DNA from: Piscinibacter sp. HJYY11
Lineage (GTDB): Bacteria; Pseudomonadota; Gammaproteobacteria; Burkholderiales; Burkholderiaceae_C
Length of the DNA: 64,000 nt
Direction: 5' to 3'
Assembly (NCBI RefSeq): GCF_016735515.1
Contig: NZ_JAERQZ010000001.1
Location: 868,001-932,000, forward strand
Part shown: piece after piece, positions 38,544 to 47,775 of the stretch
How the letters are laid out: each line of letters opens with the position of its first letter
How positions within the stretch are numbered: position 1 is the stretch's first letter
Position numbers and translations under genes: made by a program
Notes under the pieces: model-generated
The model's input: the letters and a program-made list of their open reading frames with translations, nothing else
What the model was told of the DNA's origin: nothing
Databases searched by the model: none

Positions 38544-40187
38544 TCAGCTCGGTAGTCGGTGGTCTTTGAATGTCTCCCGCAGCTTGAGTTTCTGGATCTT
38601 GCCGGTCGCCGTATGAGGGATTTCCTTGACGAAGGCGACGTCATCGGGGATCTGCCACTTCGCGATACGCCCTTCGAAAAACGCGAGCAGCTCTTCGCGG
38701 TTGACCTCCATGCCGGGCTTCTTCACGACGACCAGCAAGGGCCGCTCATCCCACTTCGGGTGCTTGCACGCGATGGCCGCCGCTTCATGTACCGCAGGGT
38801 GCGCCATGGCGATGTTCTCGAGGTCGATGGAGCTGATCCATTCGCCGCCGGACTTGATGACGTCCTTGCTGCGGTCGGTGATCTGCATGAAGCCATCGGC
38901 ATCGATGGTGGCCACGTCGCCGGTCGGGAACCACTCCAGGCCGTCCACCTTCACCAGCGGCGATTCGGGCCGCTGGAAGTAGCTCGCGATGATCCAGGGC
39001 CCTCGCACCACGAGGTTGCCCGACGCCTTGCCGTCCCACGGCAGGGGCTTGTTGTCGTCGTCGAGGATCAGCATGTCGACCCCATAGACCACGCGACCCT
39101 GCGTGAACTGCAGGCGCTCCCTCGCCTCCTTGCTGAGCGACAGATGCTTGCCCTTGAGCTTGGCCAGCGTGCCCAGCGGCGACATCTCCGTCATGCCCCA
39201 GGCGTGGATCACCTCCACGCCGAATTCGTCCTGCAGCGTGCGCAGCATCGACGGCGGGCACGCCGAGCCGCCGATGACGGTGCGCTTGAAGGTGCTGAAC
39301 TTGAGGTCGTTCTGCTTCACGTAGTTGATGAGCCCGAGCCACACGGTGGGCACGCCCGCGCTGAAGGTCACGTTCTCGGTCTCGAAAAGTTCGTGCAGCG
39401 ACTTGCCGTCGAGGTGCGGGCCCGGCATCACGAGCTTCGCGCCCACGAGCGCCGCCGAGTACGGCAGCCCCCAGGCGTTGACGTGGAACATGGGCACCAC
39501 CGGCAGGATGGTGTCGGCCGCCGAGCAACCCAGCGCATCGGGCAAGGCGCTGGCGTAGGCGTGCAGCATCGTTGAACGGTGGCTGTACACGGCACCCTTC
39601 GGGTTGCCGGTCGTGCCCGAGGTGTAGCAGATGCTCGACGCCGTGCGCTCGTCGAACTCGGGCCAGGCGTATTGCCCGTTTTCGGCCTCCACCAGCTCCT
39701 CGTAGCACAGCAGGCCCGGCAGGCTGCTGCTGGCCGGCATGTGCGCACGGTCGGTCATCAGCACGAAGTGCTTCACGCTCTTGAGCAGCGGTGCGATCTT
39801 CTCCACCAGCGGCAGGAAGGTCAGATCGAAGCACAGCACGCGGTCCTTCGCGTCTTCGGCGATCCAGACGATCTGCTCGGGGAAGAGGCGCGGGTTGATG
39901 GTGTGGCACACCAGCGCCGAGCCCGAGGCGCCGTAATAGATCTCGAGGTGCCGATAGCCATTCCAGGCGAGCGTGCCGACGCGGTCGCCGGGCTCGCAGC
40001 CCAGCCGCGCGAAGGCCTGCGCCAGCTTGCGGGCACGCAGCTCGCAGTCCTTGTAGGTGTAGCGGTGAATGTCTCCTTCGGTGCGCTTGGAGACGATCTC
40101 GGTGTCGGCCGCGTGCCGCGCGGCGTGCGTGATGAGCGACGAAATCATCAACGGCATTTCCATCATCTGGCCCATCAGGTGCGCCAT
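38544..40187 (-). CDS. acyl-CoA ligase, AlkK/DmdB (medium-chain) type
   Basis: 547 residues of the ANL superfamily. AMP-binding P-loop [10 protein letters not shown] near 192-201, [12 protein letters not shown] near 333-344, [10 protein letters not shown], and the C-terminal catalytic Lys in [14 protein letters not shown]. The N terminus ([21 protein letters not shown]) resembles medium-chain acyl-CoA and 3-methylthiopropionyl-CoA ligases. It activates a carboxylic acid to its CoA thioester. It heads the transcription unit followed by livKHMGF. The start has TAAGGA upstream. Confidence 0.93.
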   Translation of the reverse strand: MAHLMGQMMEMPLMISSLITHAARHAADTEIVSKRTEGDIHRYTYKDCELRARKLAQAFARLGCEPGDRVGTLAWNGYRHLEIYYGASGSALVCHTINPRLFPEQIVWIAEDAKDRVLCFDLTFLPLVEKIAPLLKSVKHFVLMTDRAHMPASSSLPGLLCYEELVEAENGQYAWPEFDERTASSICYTSGTTGNPKGAVYSHRSTMLHAYASALPDALGCSAADTILPVVPMFHVNAWGLPYSAALVGAKLVMPGPHLDGKSLHELFETENVTFSAGVPTVWLGLINYVKQNDLKFSTFKRTVIGGSACPPSMLRTLQDEFGVEVIHAWGMTEMSPLGTLAKLKGKHLSLSKEARERLQFTQGRVVYGVDMLILDDDNKPLPWDGKASGNLVVRGPWIIASYFQRPESPLVKVDGLEWFPTGDVATIDADGFMQITDRSKDVIKSGGEWISSIDLENIAMAHPAVHEAAAIACKHPKWDERPLLVVVKKPGMEVNREELLAFFEGRIAKWQIPDDVAFVKEIPHTATGKIQKLKLRETFKDHRLPS

Positions 40188-40304
40188 GTCCTTACCTCTC
40201 GAGATTGCTGCGATGCAGCGGATGATAGGAACGCCTTCCCTCGGCGATTTCTACTGTTTACCCCTAGAGAAATCAGAGCAGGAGCCGCTCGCTACACTGC
40301 CGTG

Positions 40305-41792
40305 ATGGTTGAAGTTGTCGATGGCGCGAACGCGTCGGTTGTGCTTGATCGGCGCTGGCCGAATCGCTTTGCAGCGCTGGGGGACCGTTTCTACACGGCC
40401 CTGCAGCCACAAGGCCTGCCCGATCCGCACTGGGTCGCCTGGAGCGAGCGCTGCGCCGAGATGCTCGGCCTGCAAAGCGACCGCGAAAGCCTGCTGCAGG
40501 TCTTGAGCGGCAACGCTTCCCTGCCTGGCATGAAGCCGCTCGCGAGCGTCTACAGCGGCCACCAGTTCGGCGTGTGGGCCGGGCAGCTCGGCGACGGCCG
40601 GGCGCACCTGCTCGGCGAGCTCGACACCGCCAGCGGCCCGATGGAAATCCAGCTCAAGGGTGCCGGACTCACGCCCTACTCGCGCATGGGCGACGGGCGC
40701 GCCGTGCTGCGCTCATCGATCCGTGAATTTCTCTGCTCCGAAGCGATGGCCGCACTCGGCGTGCCGACCACGCGCGCGCTGTGCATCACCGGCTCGGCGC
40801 TTCCCGTGCGGCGAGAGACGGTCGAGACCGCCGCAGTGGTCACCCGTGTGGCGCCGAGCTTCATCCGCTTCGGCCATTTCGAGCATTTCACGCACACCGC
40901 CGACGACCACGACGCGCTGCGCCAGCTCGCCGACTTCGTCATCGAACACCACTACCCCGAGTGCGCCACTTTGGCGCAGCCCTACGCCGCGCTGCTGGAA
41001 GCGGTGGCGCGCAAGACGGCCGAGCTGATGGCGTGGTGGCAGGCCATCGGCTTCTGCCACGGCGTGATGAACACTGACAACATGTCGATCCTCGGGCTCA
41101 CCATCGACTACGGGCCCTTCGGCTTCCTCGATGCGTTCGACCCCGGCCACGTCTGCAACCACTCCGACCACCAGGGCCGCTATGCGTATGCACGCCAGCC
41201 CAACGTCGCCTTCTGGAACCTGCACGCCCTGGCGCAGGGCCTGATGCCGCTGATCGAAGACCCCGACGCGGCGCTCGCCGCACTCGAGCCCTACAAGAGC
41301 GTGTTCCCGCAGGCCCTCAAGCGCCACATGCGCGCCAAGCTCGGCCTGGCCACGGAGCAGGATGCCGACGCCGAATTGATCGATGGCCTGCTCAAGCTCA
41401 TGGCCGCCGACCGGGCCGACTTCAGCATCACCTTCCGCCGCCTCGCGCAGTTCAGCAGCGCCGAGGGTGCGCGCAACGACGCGGTGCGCGACCTCTTCCT
41501 CGACCGCCCCGCCTTCGACGCCTGGGCGGCGGGCTATAGCGCGCGGCTGCGCGCCGAAGGCAGCGTCGATGAGGAGCGCGCGCAGCGCATGAACCGCGCG
41601 AACCCCAAGTTCGTCTTGCGCAACCACCTGGCGGAAGTGGCCATCCGCGCCGCCCGGCAAGGTGACTTCAGCGAGACACACAAGTTGCTGAAAGTTCTGG
41701 AGCGTCCCTACGACGAACAGCCCGAGCATTCGGCGTATGCCGATTTCCCGCCCGACTGGGCGCAAGCCATCGAGGTGTCGTGTTCATCATGA
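40305..41792 (+). CDS. selO: SelO protein AMPylase (YdiU/UPF0061)
   Basis: 495 residues of the SelO pseudokinase family, which transfers AMP to Ser/Thr/Tyr of target proteins under redox control. Key blocks: [17 protein letters not shown] near 85-100, [27 protein letters not shown] near 117-145, and the metal and catalytic region [27 protein letters not shown] near 248-274. The C terminus ends SCSS without selenocysteine. ATG 40305 has GCAGGAG some distance upstream. It overlaps msrB by 4 bases, a conserved association linking it to oxidative stress. Confidence 0.95.
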   Translation: MVEVVDGANASVVLDRRWPNRFAALGDRFYTALQPQGLPDPHWVAWSERCAEMLGLQSDRESLLQVLSGNASLPGMKPLASVYSGHQFGVWAGQLGDGRAHLLGELDTASGPMEIQLKGAGLTPYSRMGDGRAVLRSSIREFLCSEAMAALGVPTTRALCITGSALPVRRETVETAAVVTRVAPSFIRFGHFEHFTHTADDHDALRQLADFVIEHHYPECATLAQPYAALLEAVARKTAELMAWWQAIGFCHGVMNTDNMSILGLTIDYGPFGFLDAFDPGHVCNHSDHQGRYAYARQPNVAFWNLHALAQGLMPLIEDPDAALAALEPYKSVFPQALKRHMRAKLGLATEQDADAELIDGLLKLMAADRADFSITFRRLAQFSSAEGARNDAVRDLFLDRPAFDAWAAGYSARLRAEGSVDEERAQRMNRANPKFVLRNHLAEVAIRAARQGDFSETHKLLKVLERPYDEQPEHSAYADFPPDWAQAIEVSCSS

Positions 41793-42190
41793 GCAAGTAC
41801 AAGGTTGAAAAGTCAGATGCGGAGTGGCGAGCCCAGCTCGACCCGATGCAATACGAAGTGGCACGCCACGCCGCCACCGAGCGCGCCTTCACCGGCAAGT
41901 ACTGGGACCACTTCGAGCGTGGCCAGTACAACTGCGTCGGCTGCGGCACGCCGCTCTTCAAGTCGGACACCAAGTTCGACGCCGGCTGCGGCTGGCCGAG
42001 CTACTGGGAGCCCATCAACAGCGAGGTGATCGAGCGCGTGGTCGACAAGAGCCACGGCATGGTGCGCATCGAGGTTCGCTGCAACAACTGCGGCTCGCAC
42101 CTGGGCCATGTGTTCGAAGACGGCCCTGCCCCCACCGGCGACCGCTACTGCATCAATTCGGCGGCGATAGACTTCAAGCCCTCGCCCTGA
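41789..42190 (+). CDS. msrB: peptide methionine-R-sulfoxide reductase
   Basis: 133 residues. Zinc is held by CxxC pairs C49/C52 and C98/C101; catalytic Cys121 is in RYCINS and a resolving Cys67 in CGWPS. It reduces methionine-R-sulfoxide in proteins. The ATG overlaps the selO stop (ATGA), indicating coupled translation. An in-frame GTG three codons upstream is the alternative start. Confidence 0.97.
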   Translation: MSKYKVEKSDAEWRAQLDPMQYEVARHAATERAFTGKYWDHFERGQYNCVGCGTPLFKSDTKFDAGCGWPSYWEPINSEVIERVVDKSHGMVRIEVRCNNCGSHLGHVFEDGPAPTGDRYCINSAAIDFKPSP

Positions 42191-42228
42191 CCCGCCACCC
42201 GTGCGCCCCCGCGCGCCCCTGATTCGCG

Positions 42229-42885
42229 ATGAAACTCCTCCTCGACTTCCTGCCGCTGCTGCTCTTCTTCGGTGTCTACATGCTTGCCGGCAGGAATGTC
42301 GAATGGGCGACCGGCATCGCCAACCAGTACTTCTCGGGCTTCGTCTCGGGCGGCGTGATCCGGGCGGAAGAAGCGCCCGCGCTGCTGGCGACCATCGCCG
42401 TCATCGGCGGCACGCTCATCCAGCTGGCCGCCCTCAAGCTGATGCGCCGCAAGATCGACATGATGTTGTGGATCACGCTGGCGCTCGTGGTCGTGCTGGG
42501 CGGCGCCACGGTGTGGTTCCACAACCCGACCTTCATCAAGTGGAAGCCGAGCGGCTATTTCTGGGCGATGGCCGTGGGCCTGTGGCTCAGTCGCGTGGTC
42601 TTCAAGAAGAACCTGCTGCGCACGCTGATGGGTGGCGAGATCGAGCTGCCCGACTTCGTGTGGCAGCGCCTGAACATCATCTGGGTCGCCTTCTTCTCGT
42701 TCATGGGCTTCCTGAACATCTACGTCGCCTACAGCTACCCCGAGTCGACCTGGGTGACGTTCAAGGTATTCGGCATCACGGTGTGCATGTTCGTCTTCAT
42801 GGCCGCGCAGGTGATCTTCATCAGCCGCTACCTGAAGGACGAGCCCAAGCCCGCCGAGCCTGCGCCGGCCGACAAGACGCCCTGA
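42229..42885 (+). CDS. yciB: YciB/IspZ-type inner-membrane septation protein
   Basis: 218 residues with five or six membrane helices. Family blocks are LLLDFLPLLLFFGVYMLAG at the N terminus, NPTFIKWKPSGYFWAMAVGLW in the middle, and WQRLNIIWVAFFSFMGFLNIYVAY. Members affect cell division and envelope integrity. It is followed 6 bases later by a BolA gene and then a PpiC-type isomerase, a common betaproteobacterial order. Confidence 0.93.
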   Translation: MKLLLDFLPLLLFFGVYMLAGRNVEWATGIANQYFSGFVSGGVIRAEEAPALLATIAVIGGTLIQLAALKLMRRKIDMMLWITLALVVVLGGATVWFHNPTFIKWKPSGYFWAMAVGLWLSRVVFKKNLLRTLMGGEIELPDFVWQRLNIIWVAFFSFMGFLNIYVAYSYPESTWVTFKVFGITVCMFVFMAAQVIFISRYLKDEPKPAEPAPADKTP

Positions 42886-42891
42886 GCTGCC

Positions 42892-43158
42892 ATGCCGGTC
42901 ACCGCCTCGGAGATCGAGGCCGCGCTGCGCGAGCAGCTGCAGCCTGAAGAGCTCGCCATCACCGACGACAGCCACCTGCATGCCGGCCATGCCGGCGCCC
43001 GCGAAGGCCGGCACTTCAGCGTGCGCATCGTCAGTAGCCGCTTCGCCGGTGTGGGCCGCTTGAAGCGGCATCGCCTCGTTTATGATGCCCTGCACCTTCT
43101 GATGCCCCGTGGCATCCACGCCCTGGCGATCGACGCCCGGGCCCCCGGCGAAGGTTGA
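42892..43158 (+). CDS. BolA-family protein
   Basis: 88 residues. The BolA fold is marked by DDSHLHAGHAGAREGRHFSVRIVS and RLKRHRLVYDAL near the C-terminal half, where the conserved His residues can bind iron-sulfur clusters together with glutaredoxins. It lies between yciB and the PpiC gene and is probably co-transcribed with yciB. Confidence 0.92.
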   Translation: MPVTASEIEAALREQLQPEELAITDDSHLHAGHAGAREGRHFSVRIVSSRFAGVGRLKRHRLVYDALHLLMPRGIHALAIDARAPGEG

Positions 43159-43263
43159 CGCAACCACAGGCCGTCTCACGAGACGCCGCACGCCCTGGCG
43201 ACGACACCCCTTCGCCCTCTCCGAGTTCTCCGCCGAAATCTCTCCGTTGAAAGGCATCCGCCC

Positions 43264-44097
43264 ATGAACAAGCTGTCCAACATCGCCCGTGCATCGTTGC
43301 TCGTCGTGGCCATCCCTCTGCTGCATGGCTGCGCGGAGCCGGGCAAGTCGAAGGACGAAGTCGCCGGCAACGTGGCGATCGTCAATGGGAAGGCCGTGCC
43401 CAAGACCCGCGTCGACGTGCTGCTCCAGCAGGCCACCCGCGGCGGCCAGCCCAAGACGCCGGAACTCGAGGCGCAGGTGAAAGACGAAGTCGTGCTGCGC
43501 GAGATGTTCATGCAGGAAGCCGAGAAACGTGGCCTGGCGCGCTCGCCCGACTACAAGGCGCAGATGGAGCTGGCCCGCCAGAGCATCCTGATCCGCGAGC
43601 TCTTCAACGACTTCAACAAGAACAACCCGGTGACCGACGCCGAGATCAAGGCCGAGTACGACAAGTTCAAGGCCCAGGCCGGCGGCGCCGAATACCACGC
43701 CCGCCACATCCTGGTCGAGAAGGAAGACGAGGCGAAGGACCTGATCAAGGCGCTCAAGGCCGGCGCCAAGTTCGACGAGCTGGCCAAGAAGCACTCGAAG
43801 GACCAGGGCTCCGGCGCCAACGGCGGTGACCTCGATTGGGCCGCCCCCGACTCCTACGTGCCCGAATTCGCGAAGGCCCTGTCGGCGCTCAAGAAGGGCG
43901 AGCTGACCGAGACGCCGGTCAAGACGCAGTACGGCTACCACATCATCAAGCTCGAAGACACGCGCGAAGCGCAGTTCCCGAGCCTCGAGGAGGTGAAGCC
44001 GCGCATCCAGCAGGGCCTGGTCCAGCAGAAGCTCACCAAGTACCGCGACGACATCAAGAGCAAGGCCAAGACCGACTACAAGTTCACCTCGGGCTGA
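43264..44097 (+). CDS. parvulin-type peptidyl-prolyl isomerase, exported
   Basis: 277 residues. The N-terminal segment ASLLVVAIPLLHGC is a signal sequence; LLHGC could be a weak lipobox, making it a lipoprotein. SurA-like helices follow, then a PpiC/rotamase domain at about 140-235 (YHARHILVEKEDEAKDLI, GGDLDWAAPDSYVPEFAKAL, VKTQYGYHIIKL). It assists folding of periplasmic and outer-membrane proteins. It ends at a bidirectional terminator. Confidence 0.93.
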   Translation: MNKLSNIARASLLVVAIPLLHGCAEPGKSKDEVAGNVAIVNGKAVPKTRVDVLLQQATRGGQPKTPELEAQVKDEVVLREMFMQEAEKRGLARSPDYKAQMELARQSILIRELFNDFNKNNPVTDAEIKAEYDKFKAQAGGAEYHARHILVEKEDEAKDLIKALKAGAKFDELAKKHSKDQGSGANGGDLDWAAPDSYVPEFAKALSALKKGELTETPVKTQYGYHIIKLEDTREAQFPSLEEVKPRIQQGLVQQKLTKYRDDIKSKAKTDYKFTSG

Positions 44098-44118
44098 TTT
44101 CGACTCAGAGACAGAAAA

Positions 44119-44150
44119 AAGGCGCTCCTCGGAGCGCCTTCTTGTTTTTC
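44119..44150. terminator. bidirectional terminator between ppiC-like gene and ybbA
   Basis: AAGGCGCTCC (44119-44128) pairs perfectly with GGAGCGCCTT (44131-44140). T-rich tails flank both sides (CTTGTTTTT on the plus strand, TTTTCTGTC on the minus strand), so it serves both convergent genes. Confidence 0.9.
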
Positions 44151-44823
44151 AGCTCGTTGCGAGCCTGCCGGCCTCGATCCTCAACTGCCGGTCGCAGCGC
44201 GCCGCGATGCTGCGGTCGTGGGTCACCAGCACGAGCGTCGTGCCCGCCTCGCGGTTGAGCTCGAACATGAGCTCCATCACCCGCTCGCCGGTGGCGAAGT
44301 CGAGGCTGCCGGTGGGTTCGTCGGCGAGCAGCACCGCGGGCTTCACCACGAAGGCCCGCGCAAGCGCCACACGCTGCTGCTCGCCGCCCGAGAGCACCTT
44401 CGGGTAGTGCGTGAGCCGCTCCCCCAGGCCCACCCGGTGCAGCATCTCCTGCGCCTGCAGGCGTGCATCGACCCGCCCCTGCAGCTCCAGCGGCAGCATC
44501 ACGTTTTCCAGCGCCGTCAGGTTGCCCAGCAGCTGGAAGCTCTGGAACACGAAGCCGAGCTTCGCGGCACGCGCGGCGGCGCGGGCGTCTTCGTCGAGGG
44601 CAAACAAATCGGTGCCGGCGAGGCGAACCGTACCGCTCGTCGGCGTATCCAAGCCCGCGATGATCGACAGCAGCGTGCTCTTGCCCGAGCCGCTGGCGCC
44701 GACGATCGCGGCCGATTGCCGCGGTGCCAGCGTGAAGTCGATGTCATGCAGTATCGTCAACGGGCCGCTCACGTCCTGCACTTGCTTGGTGACGTGTTCG
44801 ACGGCAATGATGGATTCGGACAT
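44149..44823 (-). CDS. ybbA: LolD/YbbA-type ABC transporter ATPase
   Basis: 224 residues. Walker A GASGSGKST (42-50), Q-loop FVFQSFQLL, signature LSGGEQQRVALARA, Walker B VLLADEPTGSLD and H-loop VTHD are all intact. Homologues pair with a large permease (YbbP) in the MacB/LolCDE group; no permease gene is adjacent here. It is divergent from the TesA-like gene, and their possible start codons overlap at 44821-44824. Confidence 0.92.
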   Translation of the reverse strand: MSESIIAVEHVTKQVQDVSGPLTILHDIDFTLAPRQSAAIVGASGSGKSTLLSIIAGLDTPTSGTVRLAGTDLFALDEDARAAARAAKLGFVFQSFQLLGNLTALENVMLPLELQGRVDARLQAQEMLHRVGLGERLTHYPKVLSGGEQQRVALARAFVVKPAVLLADEPTGSLDFATGERVMELMFELNREAGTTLVLVTHDRSIAARCDRQLRIEAGRLATS

Positions 44824-44854
44824 GGATCAGAAGATGGAATCGAAAACGACGGCG

Positions 44855-45496
44855 ATGAAGCGCAGATCGCTGCTGGCCCACTGTACCGCGCTTGCGCTGG
44901 TGGCCACATCGGCGGGGCTGCCCGCCTGGGCCGCGACCCGCCACACCATCCTCATCGTGGGCGACAGCCTGTCGGCCGAATACGGCATCGAGCGCGGCAA
45001 GGGCTGGGTCGCCCTGCTGGAAAAGCAGCTCGCGCAAGACAAGCAGAACGCGACCATCGTCAACGCCAGCATCAGCGGCGACACCACCTCGGGTGGTCGC
45101 TCGCGCCTGCCTGGGCTGCTCAAGCAGCACCAGCCCACGCTGGTGGTGATCGAGCTCGGCGCCAACGACGCCCTGCGCGGCCTGCCGCTCAACACGGCGC
45201 GCGACAACCTGCTCGCGATGGCGCGCGCGTCCAAGGCCGCCGGCGCAAAGGTGCTGATCGTCGGGATGCAGGTGCCGCCCAACTACGGCCGGCGCTACAG
45301 CGATGACTTCGCGGCCCTCTTCGGCACCGTGGCCAAGGCGGAGAACGTGGCGCTCGTGCCCTTCCTGCTGAAAGGGGTGGCCGACGTGGCCGAGCCGGAG
45401 AAGCTCTTCCAGGCCGACCGCATCCACCCGACGGCACAGGCCCACCCGACCATGCTGGCCAACGTGTGGGCCGGGCTGAAGCCGCTGCTGCGCTGA
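44855..45496 (+). CDS. tesA: TesA-type arylesterase/lysophospholipase
   Basis: 213 residues of the SGNH hydrolase family. A signal peptide ends near PAWA/A. Block I is GDSLS (Ser38), block III GANDALRG, and block V DRIHPTAQAH with the catalytic Asp and His. It is a periplasmic esterase/thioesterase. In-frame ATGs at 44822 and 44834 are alternative starts; 44855 is chosen because the basic MKRR then heads the signal peptide. The tesA-ybbA head-to-head pairing is conserved in proteobacteria. Confidence 0.92.
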   Translation: MKRRSLLAHCTALALVATSAGLPAWAATRHTILIVGDSLSAEYGIERGKGWVALLEKQLAQDKQNATIVNASISGDTTSGGRSRLPGLLKQHQPTLVVIELGANDALRGLPLNTARDNLLAMARASKAAGAKVLIVGMQVPPNYGRRYSDDFAALFGTVAKAENVALVPFLLKGVADVAEPEKLFQADRIHPTAQAHPTMLANVWAGLKPLLR

Positions 45497-45518
45497 GCGG
45501 AGCAGCAGGCTTCCTGTC

Positions 45519-47666
45519 TCAGCGCATGCGTTCGCCGCGTTCCGGCCGCTCGCCGCGGTCGGGGCGGTCGGGCCGTTCACGGTCTTCCCGCACACGCGGC
45601 ACCTGGGCATCGCGCTGAGGCGGCGCCATCGGCGGCCGCGCAGCAGGCGGCTGCACAGGCGCCATTTGCGGCGGCGGCAACGGCCGCATCTGCGGAGGTT
45701 GAGGCTGGGGCTGCGGCGCAGGAGGAGCGGGCATCGGCCGCGGCTGCGGCGCCTGCACCTGCGGCGGTGCCATGCGCGGCGGCTCGGGCCGCTCGCGCGG
45801 CTCGGTGCGGCGCTCGTCAGGGCGACGCTCATCCGGCCGACGCTCGTCGGAGCGGCGATCGTCCGGGCGCCGGTCCGGCGCACCGACACCAGGCCGCCCG
45901 ATGAAGCCGGGCTGCGGCGGCTGCGCCGGTTGAGCGGGCTGCTGCACCGGCTGAGGCGGCGGCGGTGTCGGACGGCCGATCTGCGCATCCCGCCCACCAC
46001 GCCCATCGCGGCCGTTCTGGTCATCGCGACCGTTGCGCCAGTCTCGCCCATCACGTGGGTCCCGGCCATCGCGGGCGTCTCGCCCGTCGCGCGCCTCACG
46101 CCCATCTCGCCAGTCACGCCCGTCCCGCGGGTCGCGTTGCTCGCGGGGGTCACGGCCATCACGCGGGTCACGATCCGGTGTGCGAGGCGCCGAGATCACG
46201 GCCGGCGGCCGCGGGCCACCCGCTTCCGCATCGCGGCCCGTCACGGGGCGAGGCATGCCGGGGCGCGATGCGCGCGGGTCGACCACCTGCCGCGGCGTGC
46301 CCGGCTCGAATCGCGGCGGCGCCACGACCGGCGGCTGGGCCCGCGGCCGCTCGTTGTGGAACTCGCGCAAGGTGCGCTCATTGACCGGCGTGTACGCCCG
46401 CCCGACGGGCTGGCGGCGCTCCACCACCTGCGACGGCACCACCGTCACCGCCTGCGGCAGGCCGCGGTTCACGTAGCGGGTGTTGGCCATCACCTGGCCG
46501 GGGTTGTTGATGATCGTCGTGACGTTGGTGACGCGCGTGACGTGGGTGATGTTGACGTTTTGCACGTAGCGGGGGCTCACGCGGTAGCCGGGCACGTAGA
46601 CCTCGCGCGGCCCGAGCGGGAACCAGCCCACCGTCGGCGCGCTGCCGACCCGCACCGACACGTTCACCCCCGGGCGGCCCACCCACGCCACGAGCGCCGG
46701 TGCATACACCGGCCGTGCCACGTAGCGGCCGGGCGCCCAGCACCAGGCATTGCGATACCAGACCCAGCGGCCGTAGTGGAACGGTGCGAAGCCCCAGGGC
46801 GCATCGTCGACCCAGGTCCAGCCCCAGGGGTGGATCCAGGCCCAGTGGCCCATGCGGTACGGCGCCCAGCCGGCGACCACGGTGCGGGGGATCCAGATGG
46901 CACCGTACTCGGTGCCCGATTCCCAGCGGCCATGCCGATCGAGGTCTTCCACGCCTGTCATCTCGGGCGAGACGTAGCGCGACGACACGCTTCGCTCGTC
47001 GCGCGCGGTGTCGGCAGCGACCCAGCTTGCGAACTCATCGCGGCGAGGATCGGTGATCGAGTACTGCGGCGCACCGCGCTCACGCCAGAACTCGACGCGC
47101 TGGCCCGGCTGCACCGGCAGCGCCGTGCCATCGGCCTCGTAGCGGGCCAGCCCGTCGGAGACGGTGACGACGCTGGTGTTGTCGTCGCGGTCGAAGCGGT
47201 ACTGGCCGGCACGCTCGGTGACGAAGGTGCCTTCATCGGTGCGCAGGCTGAATTCATCGGCCGCCTCGCGGGTGCGCAGGCGCGCGGCGAGGCTGCCGCC
47301 GTGCAGGTGCAGGCTCAGGCGATCGTCGTCGAGGCGCAGCACTTCCACTTCGGTGTCGGCACCCAGGTGCAGCACGGTCGACCCGATGCGCACTTCGGCC
47401 CGGCCGTCTTTCTCGGTGGACAGGCGATCGCCGGTCGTGACCGGCCGGTTGCGCACGGCGGTGATCCACTCCTGGGTGTCGGTGGCGTAGATCCACACCT
47501 GGCCCCGCACGTCGGCCACCCGGCCAGCCCGGCTTGGCGGGTCGTCGGCCTCGGCCGCGCCGGCCGGCAGCACCAGCAGGCTCAGCAGCATCAGGCCGAC
47601 CAGGAGGCCCAGCCACTGGGCGAACGCAGGGCGGGGGGCCGCGAAGGAGGTTTGTTTCATGGGCAT
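45519..47666 (-). CDS. FecR-domain, Trp/Pro/Arg-rich envelope protein (DUF6600-like)
   Basis: About 715 residues. An N-terminal signal or anchor (LGLLVGLMLLSLLVLPAGAA) precedes a FecR-like domain (GRVADVRGQVWIYATDTQEW, DRLSTEKDGRAEVRIGS). A Trp-rich region with repeated W-G-W units follows (HWAWIHPWGWTWVDDAPWGF, near 270-320). From about residue 470 the chain is low-complexity: RDGRD/RDPRD repeats, then Pro/Gln/Arg-rich sequence to the end. Such proteins are common in Burkholderiales but uncharacterised; an envelope or cell-surface role is inferred. ATG 47660 is an equally possible start. Confidence 0.85.
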   Translation of the reverse strand: MPMKQTSFAAPRPAFAQWLGLLVGLMLLSLLVLPAGAAEADDPPSRAGRVADVRGQVWIYATDTQEWITAVRNRPVTTGDRLSTEKDGRAEVRIGSTVLHLGADTEVEVLRLDDDRLSLHLHGGSLAARLRTREAADEFSLRTDEGTFVTERAGQYRFDRDDNTSVVTVSDGLARYEADGTALPVQPGQRVEFWRERGAPQYSITDPRRDEFASWVAADTARDERSVSSRYVSPEMTGVEDLDRHGRWESGTEYGAIWIPRTVVAGWAPYRMGHWAWIHPWGWTWVDDAPWGFAPFHYGRWVWYRNAWCWAPGRYVARPVYAPALVAWVGRPGVNVSVRVGSAPTVGWFPLGPREVYVPGYRVSPRYVQNVNITHVTRVTNVTTIINNPGQVMANTRYVNRGLPQAVTVVPSQVVERRQPVGRAYTPVNERTLREFHNERPRAQPPVVAPPRFEPGTPRQVVDPRASRPGMPRPVTGRDAEAGGPRPPAVISAPRTPDRDPRDGRDPREQRDPRDGRDWRDGREARDGRDARDGRDPRDGRDWRNGRDDQNGRDGRGGRDAQIGRPTPPPPQPVQQPAQPAQPPQPGFIGRPGVGAPDRRPDDRRSDERRPDERRPDERRTEPRERPEPPRMAPPQVQAPQPRPMPAPPAPQPQPQPPQMRPLPPPQMAPVQPPAARPPMAPPQRDAQVPRVREDRERPDRPDRGERPERGERMR
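45988..46178. repeat. degenerate tandem repeat encoding RDGRDxRDGRD
   Basis: Within the FecR-like gene, units of about 9-15 bases coding Arg-Asp-Gly or Arg-Asp-Pro are repeated about fifteen times with small variations (W, E, A or P between units). Expansion or contraction by slippage is likely between strains. Confidence 0.85.
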
Positions 47667-47738
47667 GTCTCGCGTTCGAGCGCCGGCAATGAGCCGCGGT
47701 TCCGCTTCAACGCGCCCCGCGCGCCCTGCGCTGACCAC

Positions 47739-47750
47739 AGAAACGTTTCT
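47739..47750. promoter_or_regulatory. perfect 12-bp palindrome AGAAACGTTTCT
   Basis: It lies in the 109-base gap between def and the FecR-like gene, 73 bases upstream of the latter's start. It shares the core GAAACGTTT with the blocks before both PETase-like genes. Regulatory function is not shown. Confidence 0.4.
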
Positions 47751-47775
47751 TCGCAATCGGGCCGCGTTCAGCAAC

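Noticed and set aside
45988..46178. Regular short repeats that could suggest a CRISPR array.
   Set aside because: The units are coding, degenerate and without unique spacers; they encode RDGRD repeats. No cas genes are present.
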